Shown one piece after another: positions 1 to 8,057 of a DNA stretch of 64,000 nt. Location of the stretch: contig CAVRYA010000003.1 in assembly GCA_963725315.1 (NCBI GenBank), forward strand, positions 220,198 through 284,197, in the 5' to 3' direction. A program made the translations under genes and the position numbers. The DNA is from JBBRHQ01 sp963725315 (GTDB lineage Bacteria > Actinomycetota > Thermoleophilia > Solirubrobacterales > 70-9). The first letter of the stretch is position 1. Every line of letters begins with the position of its first letter. A model generated the notes under the pieces. That model made no database searches and was not told where the DNA came from. It saw only the letters and a program-made list of their open reading frames with translations.

Positions 1-720
1 TGCCCCCTGCAGGTCGACCTCCTGGAAGGCGCCGGGGCCGAGCACCTGGGTGTCGACCTGGCCGGTAAGTGCCAGCACGGGCGAGCGGTCGACCTTGGCG
101 TCCCAGAGGCCGGTGAGCAGGTTGGTCGCGCCGGGACCGGCGATCGAGAGGCAGGCGGCGGGGCGCCCGGTGAGCTTGCCGTAGGCGGAGGCGGCGAAGG
201 CGGCGGCGCCCTCGTGGCGGATTCCGATGTAGTCGAGCTTTCCCGCCTCCTGCTGGCGGCGCAAGGCGTCGGCGAGGCCGAGGTTGGAGTGCCCGACCAT
301 GCCGAAGACATGGCGCACGCCCCAGTTGACCATCGTCTCGGCCATCGCATCCGAGATCGTGCGCCGGTGCGCCTCGGGCTCGACCCCGACAAAGATCTCG
401 CCGTCGCGGATCTCCAGCGCGTAGGTGATCGCCTCGTCGTCGAACCCGGGCGATTTGCCGTCCAACGGGCAGTAGTCGAATCCGTGCCAGGGGCAGCGCA
501 GCAGCCCGTTCTCGATCGATCCCTCCCCCAACGGGCCGCCCTGATGGGGGCAGTGGTTGTCGAGCGCAGAGAACTGTCCTTCGTAGTGGACCAGGGCGAC
601 GCTCTTGTGGCCGGCGGCGACGGTCGTCACCCGCCCTTCGGGCAGGTCCTTGGCATCGAGGACGCGGTGCCACTCGAGGTTCGCGCCGCCGGCGCCGTTC
701 CCGCTTCCGTTCACGCTCAT
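1..720 (-). CDS. Rieske [2Fe-2S] / thiamine-pyrophosphate enzyme fusion (partial, 5' part)
   Basis: The gene starts at ATG 720 and runs off the left edge; 240 codons are visible. Residues 15-115 form a Rieske domain with both cluster-binding motifs (C57-P-H59 and C76-P-W-H79). From about residue 118 an acetolactate synthase/pyruvate oxidase-type TPP-binding N-terminal domain begins, with the conserved Glu in RHEGAAAFAA (E170) and the AGPGATN loop. Known: TPP enzymes of this family decarboxylate 2-oxo acids, and Rieske domains carry one electron. Inferred: the fused cluster could take electrons from the TPP intermediate, making a ferredoxin-like oxidase or oxidoreductase. The start overlaps the stop of the upstream 237-aa gene (ATGA), so the two are probably co-translated. 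The catalytic remainder lies outside the window. Confidence 0.85.
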   Translation of the reverse strand, partial: MSVNGSGNGAGGANLEWHRVLDAKDLPEGRVTTVAAGHKSVALVHYEGQFSALDNHCPHQGGPLGEGSIENGLLRCPWHGFDYCPLDGKSPGFDDEAITYALEIRDGEIFVGVEPEAHRRTISDAMAETMVNWGVRHVFGMVGHSNLGLADALRRQQEAGKLDYIGIRHEGAAAFAASAYGKLTGRPAACLSIAGPGATNLLTGLWDAKVDRSPVLALTGQVDTQVLGPGAFQEVDLQGA

Positions 721-1430
721 CCACCCTCCTTCGGCCCGGCAAGGGCCTGCTTGCGCTCGATGCCGAACTCGACCGCCGCCGCCACCGGGTCCTGGGCAGC
801 CGCCAGCTCGGCGTAGTCAAGCTCCGCCCCGGTGAAGGCCGACGCGTTCCACAGCTCCCCCTGAGGCTTCGCGCTCCAGGGACCGACGTAGAAATAGGGC
901 TCGGGGTGCTCCTCGTCGCCCGGCGAGAGCCCGTAGTTGGCCCGCAGCCCCGCTCCCTCATCCCCCATCTCGATCGCCAGGTCGAAATGCTCGGGCCAGA
1001 GCGTCGGCTCGGTGGGCTGATCGCCGGCGGCGGCCGCGTTGCGTATCTGCTCCAGGGCCGGCTGGCCGACCGCGTAGGCCGCGGCCAGCGCCGCCGCTGC
1101 GGCGGGGTCGACCGTCAGCCGCTCGTCGCTCAGCTCCAGGTCCTCCGGCAGCCAGTCTGCGCCGATCAGCCGCGCGGCTGCGGCCAGCGAGCTGATCGGG
1201 GCACGGCTCTCCGCCCCCTCGCGGACCACGACCAGATCGGCGCCCTCGACCCTGATCTGGTTGCCTGAGCCCCACTCCGGCGTGCCGAATCCTCCCGGCG
1301 TCTGCGCCAGCGTCCACTCGCCGGTGACGTGCTCGCGCGCCGGCTTGATCAGGTCCTCGGCCAGGCGATGAAGCGAGCGCCGGGTCGCTTCGAATCCGTC
1401 GGGCACGGGTGGCAGCTCGATCGGGGCCAT
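717..1430 (-). CDS. conserved hypothetical protein coupled to the Rieske/TPP fusion
   Basis: A 237-aa soluble acidic protein of a family I do not recognise. It has no signal peptide or membrane segment. The C-terminal half holds a motif-like stretch around residues 145-190 (LWPEHFDLAIEMGDEG, then EPYFYVGPW) that looks conserved rather than random. Its stop overlaps the start of the Rieske/TPP gene by four bases (ATGA, 717-720). That implies translational coupling and perhaps a shared pathway or subunit role. Function unknown. Confidence 0.75.
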   Translation of the reverse strand: MAPIELPPVPDGFEATRRSLHRLAEDLIKPAREHVTGEWTLAQTPGGFGTPEWGSGNQIRVEGADLVVVREGAESRAPISSLAAAARLIGADWLPEDLELSDERLTVDPAAAAALAAAYAVGQPALEQIRNAAAAGDQPTEPTLWPEHFDLAIEMGDEGAGLRANYGLSPGDEEHPEPYFYVGPWSAKPQGELWNASAFTGAELDYAELAAAQDPVAAAVEFGIERKQALAGPKEGG

Positions 1431-1458
1431 CGGGCTGCCGTCCTCCCAGCCTTCCCCG

Positions 1459-1472
1459 CGTTACACGTAACG
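1459..1472. promoter_or_regulatory. palindrome between divergent genes, possible operator
   Basis: CGTTAC and GTAACG arms separated by two bases lie in the 127-bp gap between the start of the 237-aa gene (minus) and the ECF sigma gene (plus). The same half-sites recur as GGTCGTTACA (3329-3338) and TGTAACGACC (3413-3422), upstream of the flavodoxin and antiporter genes. A shared regulator is conceivable, but no binding protein is identified. Confidence 0.3.
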
Positions 1473-1557
1473 GGGCAGCGCTCCCGGGGACCATTTCCTG
1501 TGAGCGATCTGGCCCTTCAACCGCCCTTTGCTAGGTGGCTGCGCGAAAAGCGCGAAG

Positions 1558-2250
1558 ATGGCGCCATGGCGTGGCTCAGGGACCGAATCGCGGGCGAGGG
1601 CAGGCGAGAGGGTTGATCCCGACGCCGAGCTGGTCGAGCGGCTGCGGGCCGGCGACGAGGCCGCCTTCGCCGAGCTGATCGACCGTTACGGCGCCTCGAT
1701 GCTGCGGGTGGCGCGCCTCTACGTCCGCGACCGCGCCGTCGCCGAGGAGGTCGTGCAGGAGACCTGGCTCGCCGTGCTCAACGGGATCGAGCGATTCGAG
1801 GGGCGCTCCAGCCTGAAGACATGGCTCTTCCGGATCCTCAGCAACCGCGCCAAGACTCGCGGCGAGCGCGAGGGCCGCAGCGTTCCGTTCTCGGCGATCG
1901 CCGCCACCGACGCCGCTGCCGAAGGTGAGGCCTCGGTCGACGCTGACCGCTTCCAGGGCGCCGACGCCCAGCAATGGCCGTACCACTGGTCGTCCCCGCC
2001 ACGTGCCTGGACCCAGGAGAAGGCGCTGGAGCGGGAGACCCTCGGGGTAGTCAAGGAGGCGATCTCCGAGCTCCCCGACACCCAGCGCGAGGTGATTCGC
2101 CTCCGCGACGTCGAGGGCTGGAGCGCCGACGAGGTCGCCGATGCGTTGGAGATCTCCGACGTCAACCAGCGGGTACTGCTGCACCGGGCTCGCTCCCGGG
2201 TGCGCGCCGCGCTGGAGAGCTACCTCAACCCGGAGCCGGAGATGACATGA
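1558..2250 (+). CDS. RNA polymerase sigma factor, ECF subfamily
   Basis: About 230 aa from ATG 1558. Sigma region 2 is clear (AELIDRYGASMLRVARLYVR, then EEVVQETWLAVLNGI), as is region 4 (ISELPDTQREVIRLRDVEGW, then the LLHRARSRVRAAL recognition helix). A linker of about 45 residues separates them. The start is uncertain because an in-frame ATG also exists at 1528 and neither has a strong Shine-Dalgarno. The stop overlaps the start of the next gene (ATGA at 2247-2250), which encodes a zinc-finger anti-sigma factor. That is the usual ECF/anti-sigma arrangement, so the sigma is probably held inactive by its neighbour. The inducing signal is not evident. Confidence 0.9.
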   Translation: MAPWRGSGTESRARAGERVDPDAELVERLRAGDEAAFAELIDRYGASMLRVARLYVRDRAVAEEVVQETWLAVLNGIERFEGRSSLKTWLFRILSNRAKTRGEREGRSVPFSAIAATDAAAEGEASVDADRFQGADAQQWPYHWSSPPRAWTQEKALERETLGVVKEAISELPDTQREVIRLRDVEGWSADEVADALEISDVNQRVLLHRARSRVRAALESYLNPEPEMT

Positions 2251-2501
2251 GCGTGGAGCTGGTCGACATCACCTGCCGCGAGCTGGTCGAGCTGGTCACC
2301 GATTACCTCGAGGGCGCCCTGGGGCCGGCGGACCGCGACCGCTTCGAGCAGCACCTCGAGATCTGCGAGCCCTGCGTCGCCTACGTCGAGCAGATCCGCC
2401 TCACGATCACGGCCAGCGGCGCGATCAGCGACGAGCAGCTCGACCCCCGGGCGCGGGAGGAGCTGCTCGCCGTGTTCAGGGACTGGAACCGTCGGGGCTA
2501 G
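2247..2501 (+). CDS. zinc-finger (ZAS-type) anti-sigma factor
   Basis: 84 aa, too small to hold a membrane span or sensor domain. An N-terminal Cys in ITCRELVELVTDYLEGAL is followed by the HxxxCxxC signature (HLEICEPC) of zinc-binding anti-sigma factors. Known: such proteins bind ECF sigma factors and release them on redox or other stress. Start ATG 2247 overlaps the sigma stop. The Cys-rich, soluble form suggests redox sensing like RsrA (inference). Confidence 0.85.
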   Translation: MSVELVDITCRELVELVTDYLEGALGPADRDRFEQHLEICEPCVAYVEQIRLTITASGAISDEQLDPRAREELLAVFRDWNRRG

Positions 2502-2518
2502 AGGCCGAGGTCCTTGTT

Positions 2519-3304
2519 TCAGGGAGTGGAGGGCCGCTCGCTAGGCGCGCGGTACTCGGGGTTGGGATGGTCGGGCATCGAAAGGTCCCAGTCGTAGGTG
2601 GAATTGCCGTAAGCGGGCACGCCGCCCGCGTCCTTGAGCATGCGCGCGAAGTGGAGGATGTTCCAGGTCATGAACGTCGTGTTGCGAGTAGTCCAGGCGT
2701 TCTCGGGCCCGCCGCTTCCGGGGTCGGCGTAGGAATCGCCGGGGCCAGCCTCGCCGTTCCAGTAGGAGTCCGTCTGGGGAGGGACCGTGACGCCGATGTG
2801 CTGAAGCGCGTAGAGGACCTGGGCGCTGACGTGCTTGCCCCCGTCCTCGTTGCCGGTCGTGATCGCGCCGCCGACCTTCCCGTAGTAGGACCATTGGCCG
2901 GCGTCGTTCACGTCTCCGGAGTAGGCGTAGAGGCGCTCGATGATCTGGCGCGTCGGTGAGGCCTGATCGCCGAGCCAGATCGGGCCCGCGATCATCAGGA
3001 TGTCAGCGGGCTCGACCAGCTCGCGATAGATCCTCGGAAAGTCGTCCTGCTCGTAGCCGTGCTCGGTCATGTCGGGCCACACGCCAGGCGGAATCACATG
3101 GTCGACGGTGCGGATCAGGTCGAGCTTGACGCCCACGCGTTCCATGATTCCTTTGGGTATCGCCAGCAAGGCCTCGGTCTGGCTCGGCTCGGGTGAGCGT
3201 TTGAGAGTGCCGTTGAAGACGACGGCCCGCAGATCGTCGTATTTCGCGGGAGCCTCGTCAGCGTTCTTGTCGATGAAGCTCTGGATGTTCTTTGGTATGT
3301 GCAT
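2519..3304 (-). CDS. flavodoxin-family NAD(P)H-dependent oxidoreductase
   Basis: 261 aa. Residues 25-150 match an NADPH-dependent FMN reductase/flavodoxin-like fold: a first strand and loop (AVVFNGTLKRSPEPSQTEAL) that would bind FMN phosphate, then ILMIAGPIWLGDQASPTRQI and GKVGGAITTGNEDG, typical of the flavin-contacting loops. Probably cytosolic and FMN-dependent. Convergent with the anti-sigma gene and divergent from the antiporter. The substrate cannot be told from sequence. Confidence 0.8.
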   Translation of the reverse strand: MHIPKNIQSFIDKNADEAPAKYDDLRAVVFNGTLKRSPEPSQTEALLAIPKGIMERVGVKLDLIRTVDHVIPPGVWPDMTEHGYEQDDFPRIYRELVEPADILMIAGPIWLGDQASPTRQIIERLYAYSGDVNDAGQWSYYGKVGGAITTGNEDGGKHVSAQVLYALQHIGVTVPPQTDSYWNGEAGPGDSYADPGSGGPENAWTTRNTTFMTWNILHFARMLKDAGGVPAYGNSTYDWDLSMPDHPNPEYRAPSERPSTP

Positions 3305-3449
3305 GCGGTCCAGTCAGGGGATGGCAGCGGTCGTTACAGGCGATGGCCGCTCTCAATGTCGGTTGCCCACGATCTCCGGTCCCGTTTGTGTATCTCGCAA
3401 GGCCAATCCTCATGTAACGACCCGGGTTGCCCGGTGACTGCCCCCGCGA

Positions 3450-4733
3450 ATGGAGGAGGTCCACTTCACCAATCTGCTGATCGTCGCCGCGGTCGGCTTC
3501 AGCGCCCCGCTGATCCTCGGCCTCGCGCCTTCGTTGCGGATGCCGGCGGTGGTCCTGGAGATCGTCGCCGGGATCGCGATCGGGCCCTCGGGGCTCGGCT
3601 GGGTCGAGATCGATCTGCCGGTAGACGTGCTCTCGGTGATCGGCTTGGCGTTCCTGCTCTTCCTCGCCGGCCTCGAGATCGACCTGACAAGGCTGCGCGG
3701 CCGCACCCTGCGCCTCACCGCACTCGGCTTCGCCCTCTCCTTCGTGATCGCCCTCGCGGCGGGCCTCGCCCTGAAGGCGGGCGACTTCGTCTCCTCTCCG
3801 CTGCTGATCGGGATCATCCTCACCTCGACCTCGCTCGGGGTGATCGTGCCGGTGCTGAAGGACTCCGGCGAGATCGGCTCGGACTTCGGGCAGCTGGTGA
3901 TCGCCGCCTCCTCGATCGCCGACTTCGGCTCGATCATCCTCCTCACCCTCTTCTTCTCCGGCGACCCCTCGACCGGGACCGACACCAAGCTGATCCTGCT
4001 CGGCGGTTTCGCATTGCTGATCGCGGGTCTGGGATTTGCGCTGGCGCGGGCGGAGCGCTCCGGGACGATCTCCGGCGTCCTCGTCCGCCTCCAGGACACG
4101 ACCGCCCAGATCCGCGTCCGCGGCGCCTTCGTCCTCTTGCTGGGCTTCGCCGCGCTGGCCGAGCAGCTCGGCCTGGAGACGATCCTCGGCGCCTTCGCCG
4201 CCGGCGCCCTGCTCTCACTGATCGACCGCGACGAGGAGATGACCCATCCCGAGTTCCGGCTGAAGCTCGAGGCGATCGGCTTCGGCGTCTTCATTCCGAT
4301 CTTCTTCGTTTCGAGCGGGGTCAAGTTCGACCTCGACGCGCTCTTCTCCAGTGCCTCGACCGTGGCCAGGGTGCCGCTCTTCCTGCTCGCCCTCGTCCTC
4401 GCCCGAGGCCTCCCGGCGCTGCTCTACCGCGGCATCCTCGGTGACCGCAAGATGGTGATCGCCGGGCTCCTGCAGGCGACCTCGCTGCCCTTCATCGTCG
4501 CCGCGACGGCGATCGGCCAGGAGCTGGGCCTGATAACGGTTGCCTCCTCGGCTGCCCTGATCGCAGCAGGCCTGCTCTCGGTGATCATCTTCCCGTTGCT
4601 GGGCCTCTCGCTGCTTCGCCGGGGCGGAGATCGGATGGCGCCGGAAGTCGGGTCCCGGCCGAGCGCGGCGATGCCGGTGCTGAGCGTCGAGGACCGGGCG
4701 CTCTGCTCGGGCGCCCCGAACCCGGCTTCCTGA
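3450..4733 (+). CDS. cation:proton antiporter, CPA2 (Kef/NapA-like) family
   Basis: 427 aa with about 12 hydrophobic segments. The CPA2 features are visible: VLEIVAGIAIGPSGLGW in the early membrane part, FLAGLEIDL, and later ETILGAFAAGALLS and FIPIFFVSSGVKFD. It would exchange K+ or Na+ for protons across the cytoplasmic membrane. There is no C-terminal TrkA-N regulatory domain, so it is the short form. ATG 3450 has no upstream Shine-Dalgarno, and the mRNA may be leaderless. A long stem-loop follows 15 bp after the stop. Confidence 0.9.
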   Translation: MEEVHFTNLLIVAAVGFSAPLILGLAPSLRMPAVVLEIVAGIAIGPSGLGWVEIDLPVDVLSVIGLAFLLFLAGLEIDLTRLRGRTLRLTALGFALSFVIALAAGLALKAGDFVSSPLLIGIILTSTSLGVIVPVLKDSGEIGSDFGQLVIAASSIADFGSIILLTLFFSGDPSTGTDTKLILLGGFALLIAGLGFALARAERSGTISGVLVRLQDTTAQIRVRGAFVLLLGFAALAEQLGLETILGAFAAGALLSLIDRDEEMTHPEFRLKLEAIGFGVFIPIFFVSSGVKFDLDALFSSASTVARVPLFLLALVLARGLPALLYRGILGDRKMVIAGLLQATSLPFIVAATAIGQELGLITVASSAALIAAGLLSVIIFPLLGLSLLRRGGDRMAPEVGSRPSAAMPVLSVEDRALCSGAPNPAS

Positions 4734-4748
4734 ATCGCTCGTCCCGAG

Positions 4749-4797
4749 GTCGAGTGGACGATTTCGAGCCCGTGGGTCACATTTTCGTCCACTCGAC
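4749..4797. repeat. stem-loop of dispersed family R4 (probable terminator), copy a
   Basis: Perfect 13-bp inverted repeat GTCGAGTGGACGA (4749-4761) against 4785-4797, with a 23-nt loop. The identical stem, with a different loop, occurs at 43936-43984. It lies between the antiporter stop and the ccdA start. There is no U tract, so Rho-independent termination is only plausible. Confidence 0.75.
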
Positions 4798-4820
4798 GGG
4801 CGGCTACGCTTTGAGGTCGC

Positions 4821-5582
4821 GTGGTGACGGCAGTGGCCAGCACCGACCCGGCCGCAGGAGTCGGGATCCTCGCCGCCCTCGGGGCGGGCCTGGTCTCGTT
4901 CCTCTCACCCTGCGTCCTGCCGCTGGTGCCGGGCTACCTCTCGGCCGTCACCGGGGTATCGGCCGCAGAGCTGGACCAGGCCAACTGGCGGCGGGTCCTC
5001 GCCCCCAGCCTCTTGTTCGTCGCCAGCTTCTCGGCGATCTTCATCGCCCTCGGGCTGACCGCGACGGCGCTCGGCTCGACCCTCCAGGACCACCGGCTGC
5101 TGCTGGAGAAGATCAGCGGCGTCCTGATCATCGTCATGGGGATCTTCTTCGTCGCCGCGGCCTTCGTCCCGGCGCTGAACCGCGAGTGGCACCTCGATGC
5201 GCTGATGGCGAAAGCCGGAAGGGGCGGCCCGATCGTCGCCGGGGCCGCCTTCGCGATCGCCTGGTCACCCTGCATCGGGCCCACCCTGGGCGCGATCCTC
5301 TCGGCCGCGGCGCTCTCGGACTCGGCCGCGCGCGGCGCTTTCCTCCTCGCCGTCTACTCGGCCGGGCTGGCGATTCCCTTCATCCTCACCGCGCTCGCCT
5401 TCTCACGGATGACGACCGCGTTCGGCGCGGTGAAGCGCCACTACGGGGCGATCATCGGCGTTGGCGGCGCCATCCTGATCGCCACCGGGGTGCTGATCCT
5501 CACCGGCGAGTTCTTCCGCCTCAACATCGAGGCGCAGAGCTGGCTCAGTGGCCTCGGGCTCGACTTCTGGAACCAGGTCTGA
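4821..5582 (+). CDS. ccdA: cytochrome c biogenesis / thiol-disulfide transporter CcdA family
   Basis: 253 aa with six predicted membrane segments. Both family motifs with the reactive cysteines are present: SPCVLPLVPGY (C31) and SPCIGPTLGAI (C151). CcdA passes reducing equivalents from cytoplasmic thioredoxin to extracytoplasmic thioredoxin-like proteins, usually for cytochrome c maturation. No partner (ResA, CcsB) is encoded nearby. Start GTG 4821. The last 38 bp overlap a convergent small gene on the other strand. Confidence 0.9.
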   Translation: MVTAVASTDPAAGVGILAALGAGLVSFLSPCVLPLVPGYLSAVTGVSAAELDQANWRRVLAPSLLFVASFSAIFIALGLTATALGSTLQDHRLLLEKISGVLIIVMGIFFVAAAFVPALNREWHLDALMAKAGRGGPIVAGAAFAIAWSPCIGPTLGAILSAAALSDSAARGAFLLAVYSAGLAIPFILTALAFSRMTTAFGAVKRHYGAIIGVGGAILIATGVLILTGEFFRLNIEAQSWLSGLGLDFWNQV

Positions 5583-5853
5583 GCGGCGGGGTCGCGGTCT
5601 CCAGCTCCTCCCCCACCGCCTCGACCTCCTCCAGCTCCCCGCCTCCGAGCTCGCGCGAGCAGACGATCCGGAAGCGCCCGGTGCCGATCTCAGGGTCGCC
5701 GACCAGGGGCAGACCCCTGATCTCCTCCCAGCCGAGCCGCTCGATCTCGAACGGGTTCATCCGCACCTCCGCCGCCGGGAAGGGGCAGCTGGCGTTGTGC
5801 TGGTCGATCGCCTTGGAGATCGCCTCGAGGTTCTTCGCCTCGGCGCTGCTCAC
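5545..5853 (-). CDS. small conserved hypothetical protein
   Basis: 102 aa from GTG 5853. The central segment (AIDQHNASCPFPAAEVRMNP, then RLGWEEIRGLPLVGD) has the character of real protein, whereas the overlapping ccdA tail only matches its low-complexity C-terminus. It lies convergent to ccdA and divergent from dinB (40-bp gap). I recognise no domain and function is unknown. Confidence 0.6.
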   Translation of the reverse strand: MSSAEAKNLEAISKAIDQHNASCPFPAAEVRMNPFEIERLGWEEIRGLPLVGDPEIGTGRFRIVCSRELGGGELEEVEAVGEELETATPPLRPGSRSRARGH

Positions 5854-5893
5854 AGGACGAGTCTACGTCCCTGCCGCGCCCTACGATCGATCC

Positions 5894-6958
5894 ATGGCGA
5901 GGACCATCGCCCATCTCGACATGGATGCCTTCTACGCCTCGGTCGAGCTGCAGCGCCGGCCCGAGCTGCGCGGCAAGCCGGTGATCGTCTGCGGGTCGGG
6001 CCCGCGGGCGGTGGTCACCACCGCCAGCTACGAGGCCCGCAAGATCGCCGGGATCCACTCGGCGATGCCCGCGGCGGTTGCCCGCCGGCGGCTGCCGGAC
6101 GCCGCCTACCTCACCCCCGACTTCGATGCCTACCGGGCGATGTCGCGGCGGGTGATGGCGATCCTGCGCGAGCAGGTCGAGACGGTCGAGGTGGTTGGGC
6201 TCGACGAGGCCTACCTCGACCTCTCCGAGCTGTCCTACCCGAAGGCGACGATGCGGCGGATCGCCAGCGAGATCCGCGACCGCACCGGGCTCACCTGCTC
6301 GATCGGTATCGCCGAGAACAAGCTGCTGGGAAAGATCGCCAGCGAGCTGGCGAAGCCGGCAGGGCTCCTCCGCCTCGGCCGCGAGGAGGCGCTGGAGCGC
6401 TTTGCGGCCTCCTCGCCGAGCCTGATCCCCGGGATCGGGCCGAAGACCCTGGAGCGGCTGGAGCGGCTCGGCATCCGCACCCTGGCGGCGCTGCGGAGCC
6501 GCGATTGCGCCGCGCTGCAGGCGAGCTTCGGGGAGCGCACCGGTGCCTGGCTACACCGCCGGGCCAGGTTCGAGGACCCCGGCCCGGTGGCGGTCGTCCG
6601 CGAGACCAAGTCGCAATCGACCGAGACCACCTTCGACATCGACGTCTCCGATGCAGCCATGATGGAGGCCTCGCTGGCGCGGCTTTCCGATCAGCTCTGC
6701 CGGCGGCTGCGCAGCCGGGACCTGGCCGGGCGCAGCGTCGGGATCAAGGTGCGCCTCGATGACTGGACCAACGTCAGCCGGGCGCGGACGCTCGAGCACC
6801 CGACCAACGATCCCTCCCTGGTCGGCCGCGTGGCCCGCGAGCTGCTTCGCGAGTACTCCCCGCCGCGGCCGGTGCGTCTGCTCGGGGTCCGGGTCGCCGC
6901 CTTCGGCGACGGCGACCAGGACCCCGAGCCCGACGACCAGCTGCGGCTGGGGGTGTGA
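5894..6958 (+). CDS. dinB: DNA polymerase IV (Y-family translesion polymerase)
   Basis: 354 aa. The catalytic carboxylates are intact: D9 in HLDMDAFYASVE and D104-E105 in GLDEAYLDL. The thumb helix-hairpin-helix (SLIPGIGPKTLERLERLGI) and little-finger domain follow; the C-terminus is short and shows no clear beta-clamp motif. It performs error-prone bypass synthesis. ATG 5894 fits the family N-terminus. No SOS box is visible in the 40-bp upstream gap, so it is probably not LexA-controlled here, unlike the imuB-dnaE2 operon at 55.6 kb. Confidence 0.93.
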   Translation: MARTIAHLDMDAFYASVELQRRPELRGKPVIVCGSGPRAVVTTASYEARKIAGIHSAMPAAVARRRLPDAAYLTPDFDAYRAMSRRVMAILREQVETVEVVGLDEAYLDLSELSYPKATMRRIASEIRDRTGLTCSIGIAENKLLGKIASELAKPAGLLRLGREEALERFAASSPSLIPGIGPKTLERLERLGIRTLAALRSRDCAALQASFGERTGAWLHRRARFEDPGPVAVVRETKSQSTETTFDIDVSDAAMMEASLARLSDQLCRRLRSRDLAGRSVGIKVRLDDWTNVSRARTLEHPTNDPSLVGRVARELLREYSPPRPVRLLGVRVAAFGDGDQDPEPDDQLRLGV

Positions 6959-6961
6959 GCG

Positions 6962-7870
6962 CTAGCGGCTCGCCAGCAGGACGCCGAGGTCGGGGAAGCC
7001 GAGCCGCTGCTTGGTGGCCGCGGTGAGGTCGTAGTCGCGGCCGGCGACGTAGGGACCTCGGTCGATGACCCGCACCGTGACGCTGCGACCGTGGTAGCGC
7101 AGGGTCACCTTGGTGCCGCACGGCAGGGTCTTGTGAGCGACTCCCAGCGTTCCCGGCGACAGCGAGCCGCCGCAGGCGAGCGCGCCCCCGTAGAGGCCGG
7201 GGCCGTAGTAGGAGGCGACGGCGTGGCGGAAGACGGTGATCCGGCGCGTCACCGTGTGGCTGCCCTTCGCGAGGCCGTTGCGCCCGACGTAGGCACGGAT
7301 CCGGTAGTTGCCGGTCGAGCGCGGCTTCCAGCGCAGGCGGTAGACGCCGCGGTGGCTGGTGGCGTCGCGGATCACGTCGCCGTGCGGGCCGCGGATCATC
7401 ACCTTCACCCTGCGCTGCCCGCCGGGCCGGACCAGGCCGCGGAGGCGGACGCCGTCTCCGGCGACCAGGTTGTGCTCGCCGACGTGGAACGAGGCCCGAG
7501 AGCGGACCCTGATCCGGCGAGGCGACGATGGATGGCCGATCGCCGGCACGGCGCGGAAGGCGCCGTTGATCCTGGCTCTCGCACCGGTGCGGTAGTTGCC
7601 GGCGGCATCGGTGCGGACCTTGTGATGCCGGTTCCAGCCGGTCGAGCCGGCCCTGCGGAACTCGATGCCGACCCAGACGGGATGCTGCGCGGTCGCTTGG
7701 CCCCGCATCGCCAGGCGCTGGCCGTAGCCGAGGGTGCGCTGCGAGGTCGAGAGCCGGGCCGTCTGCGATGAGCCGGTGGCGGCGGTTGCGATTGAGGTTG
7801 AGGCGGATGCGGCGACCAGCAGGATGAGGCCGGCCGCGGCACCTCTGTGCCGGCGACGGTTACGTCGCAT
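6962..7870 (-). CDS. RlpA-like secreted protein with C-terminal double-psi beta-barrel
   Basis: 302 aa. An N-terminal signal peptide (residues 1-30, Arg-rich then GLILLVAASAS) is followed by two Ig-like/beta-sandwich stretches. The C-terminal RlpA-type barrel starts near residue 210 (VASYYGPGLYGG, LPCGTKVTLRY, VIDRGPYVAGRDYDLT). Family members act on the cell wall as lytic transglycosylase-like or resuscitation-promoting-like domains. The 160-nt leader is a c-di-AMP riboswitch, which fits control of wall hydrolysis by osmotic or wall stress signalling. Confidence 0.88.
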   Translation of the reverse strand: MRRNRRRHRGAAAGLILLVAASASTSIATAATGSSQTARLSTSQRTLGYGQRLAMRGQATAQHPVWVGIEFRRAGSTGWNRHHKVRTDAAGNYRTGARARINGAFRAVPAIGHPSSPRRIRVRSRASFHVGEHNLVAGDGVRLRGLVRPGGQRRVKVMIRGPHGDVIRDATSHRGVYRLRWKPRSTGNYRIRAYVGRNGLAKGSHTVTRRITVFRHAVASYYGPGLYGGALACGGSLSPGTLGVAHKTLPCGTKVTLRYHGRSVTVRVIDRGPYVAGRDYDLTAATKQRLGFPDLGVLLASR

Positions 7871-7881
7871 GTTTGGATCAC

Positions 7882-8041
7882 TCGCTTTCTCAGGCTGCCT
7901 GCGGGGTTAGCTGACGGGCTCGGGATGCCGGCGCTGCGCCGGTCCATCCCTAAGGGCGGATCACCGCCCCACTCGCCCCTGCGCGCCGGCGGAGCCGGCG
8001 CAACGATTGGGTCCCCCGCTCGCCCCGCGCTCGCGGAGCGA
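7882..8041 (-). promoter_or_regulatory. c-di-AMP riboswitch (ydaO/yuaA type) in the rlpA leader
   Basis: Read on the minus strand, the leader holds the hallmark blocks in order: GCGGGGGACCCAA, GGGGCGAGTGGGG, TTAGGGATGGACC and CCCGTCAGCTAACC, with GC-rich variable hairpins in between. The closing helix pairs UCGCU (8041-8037) with AGCGA (7886-7882). The 3' side of that helix ends only 11 nt before the ATG at 7870, so ligand binding could mask translation start. Known: in actinobacteria this class usually turns off wall-hydrolase genes when c-di-AMP is high. Confidence 0.92.
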
Positions 8042-8057
8042 CTCGGCAGATCGGGTT

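Noticed and set aside
4754..5893. Long open frame upstream of and in frame with dinB
   Set aside because: It is the shadow of ccdA; the DinB family N-terminus begins at ATG 5894.
5854..5893. SOS box for dinB
   Set aside because: No CGAAC-N4-GTTCG or one-mismatch match is visible in the gap.
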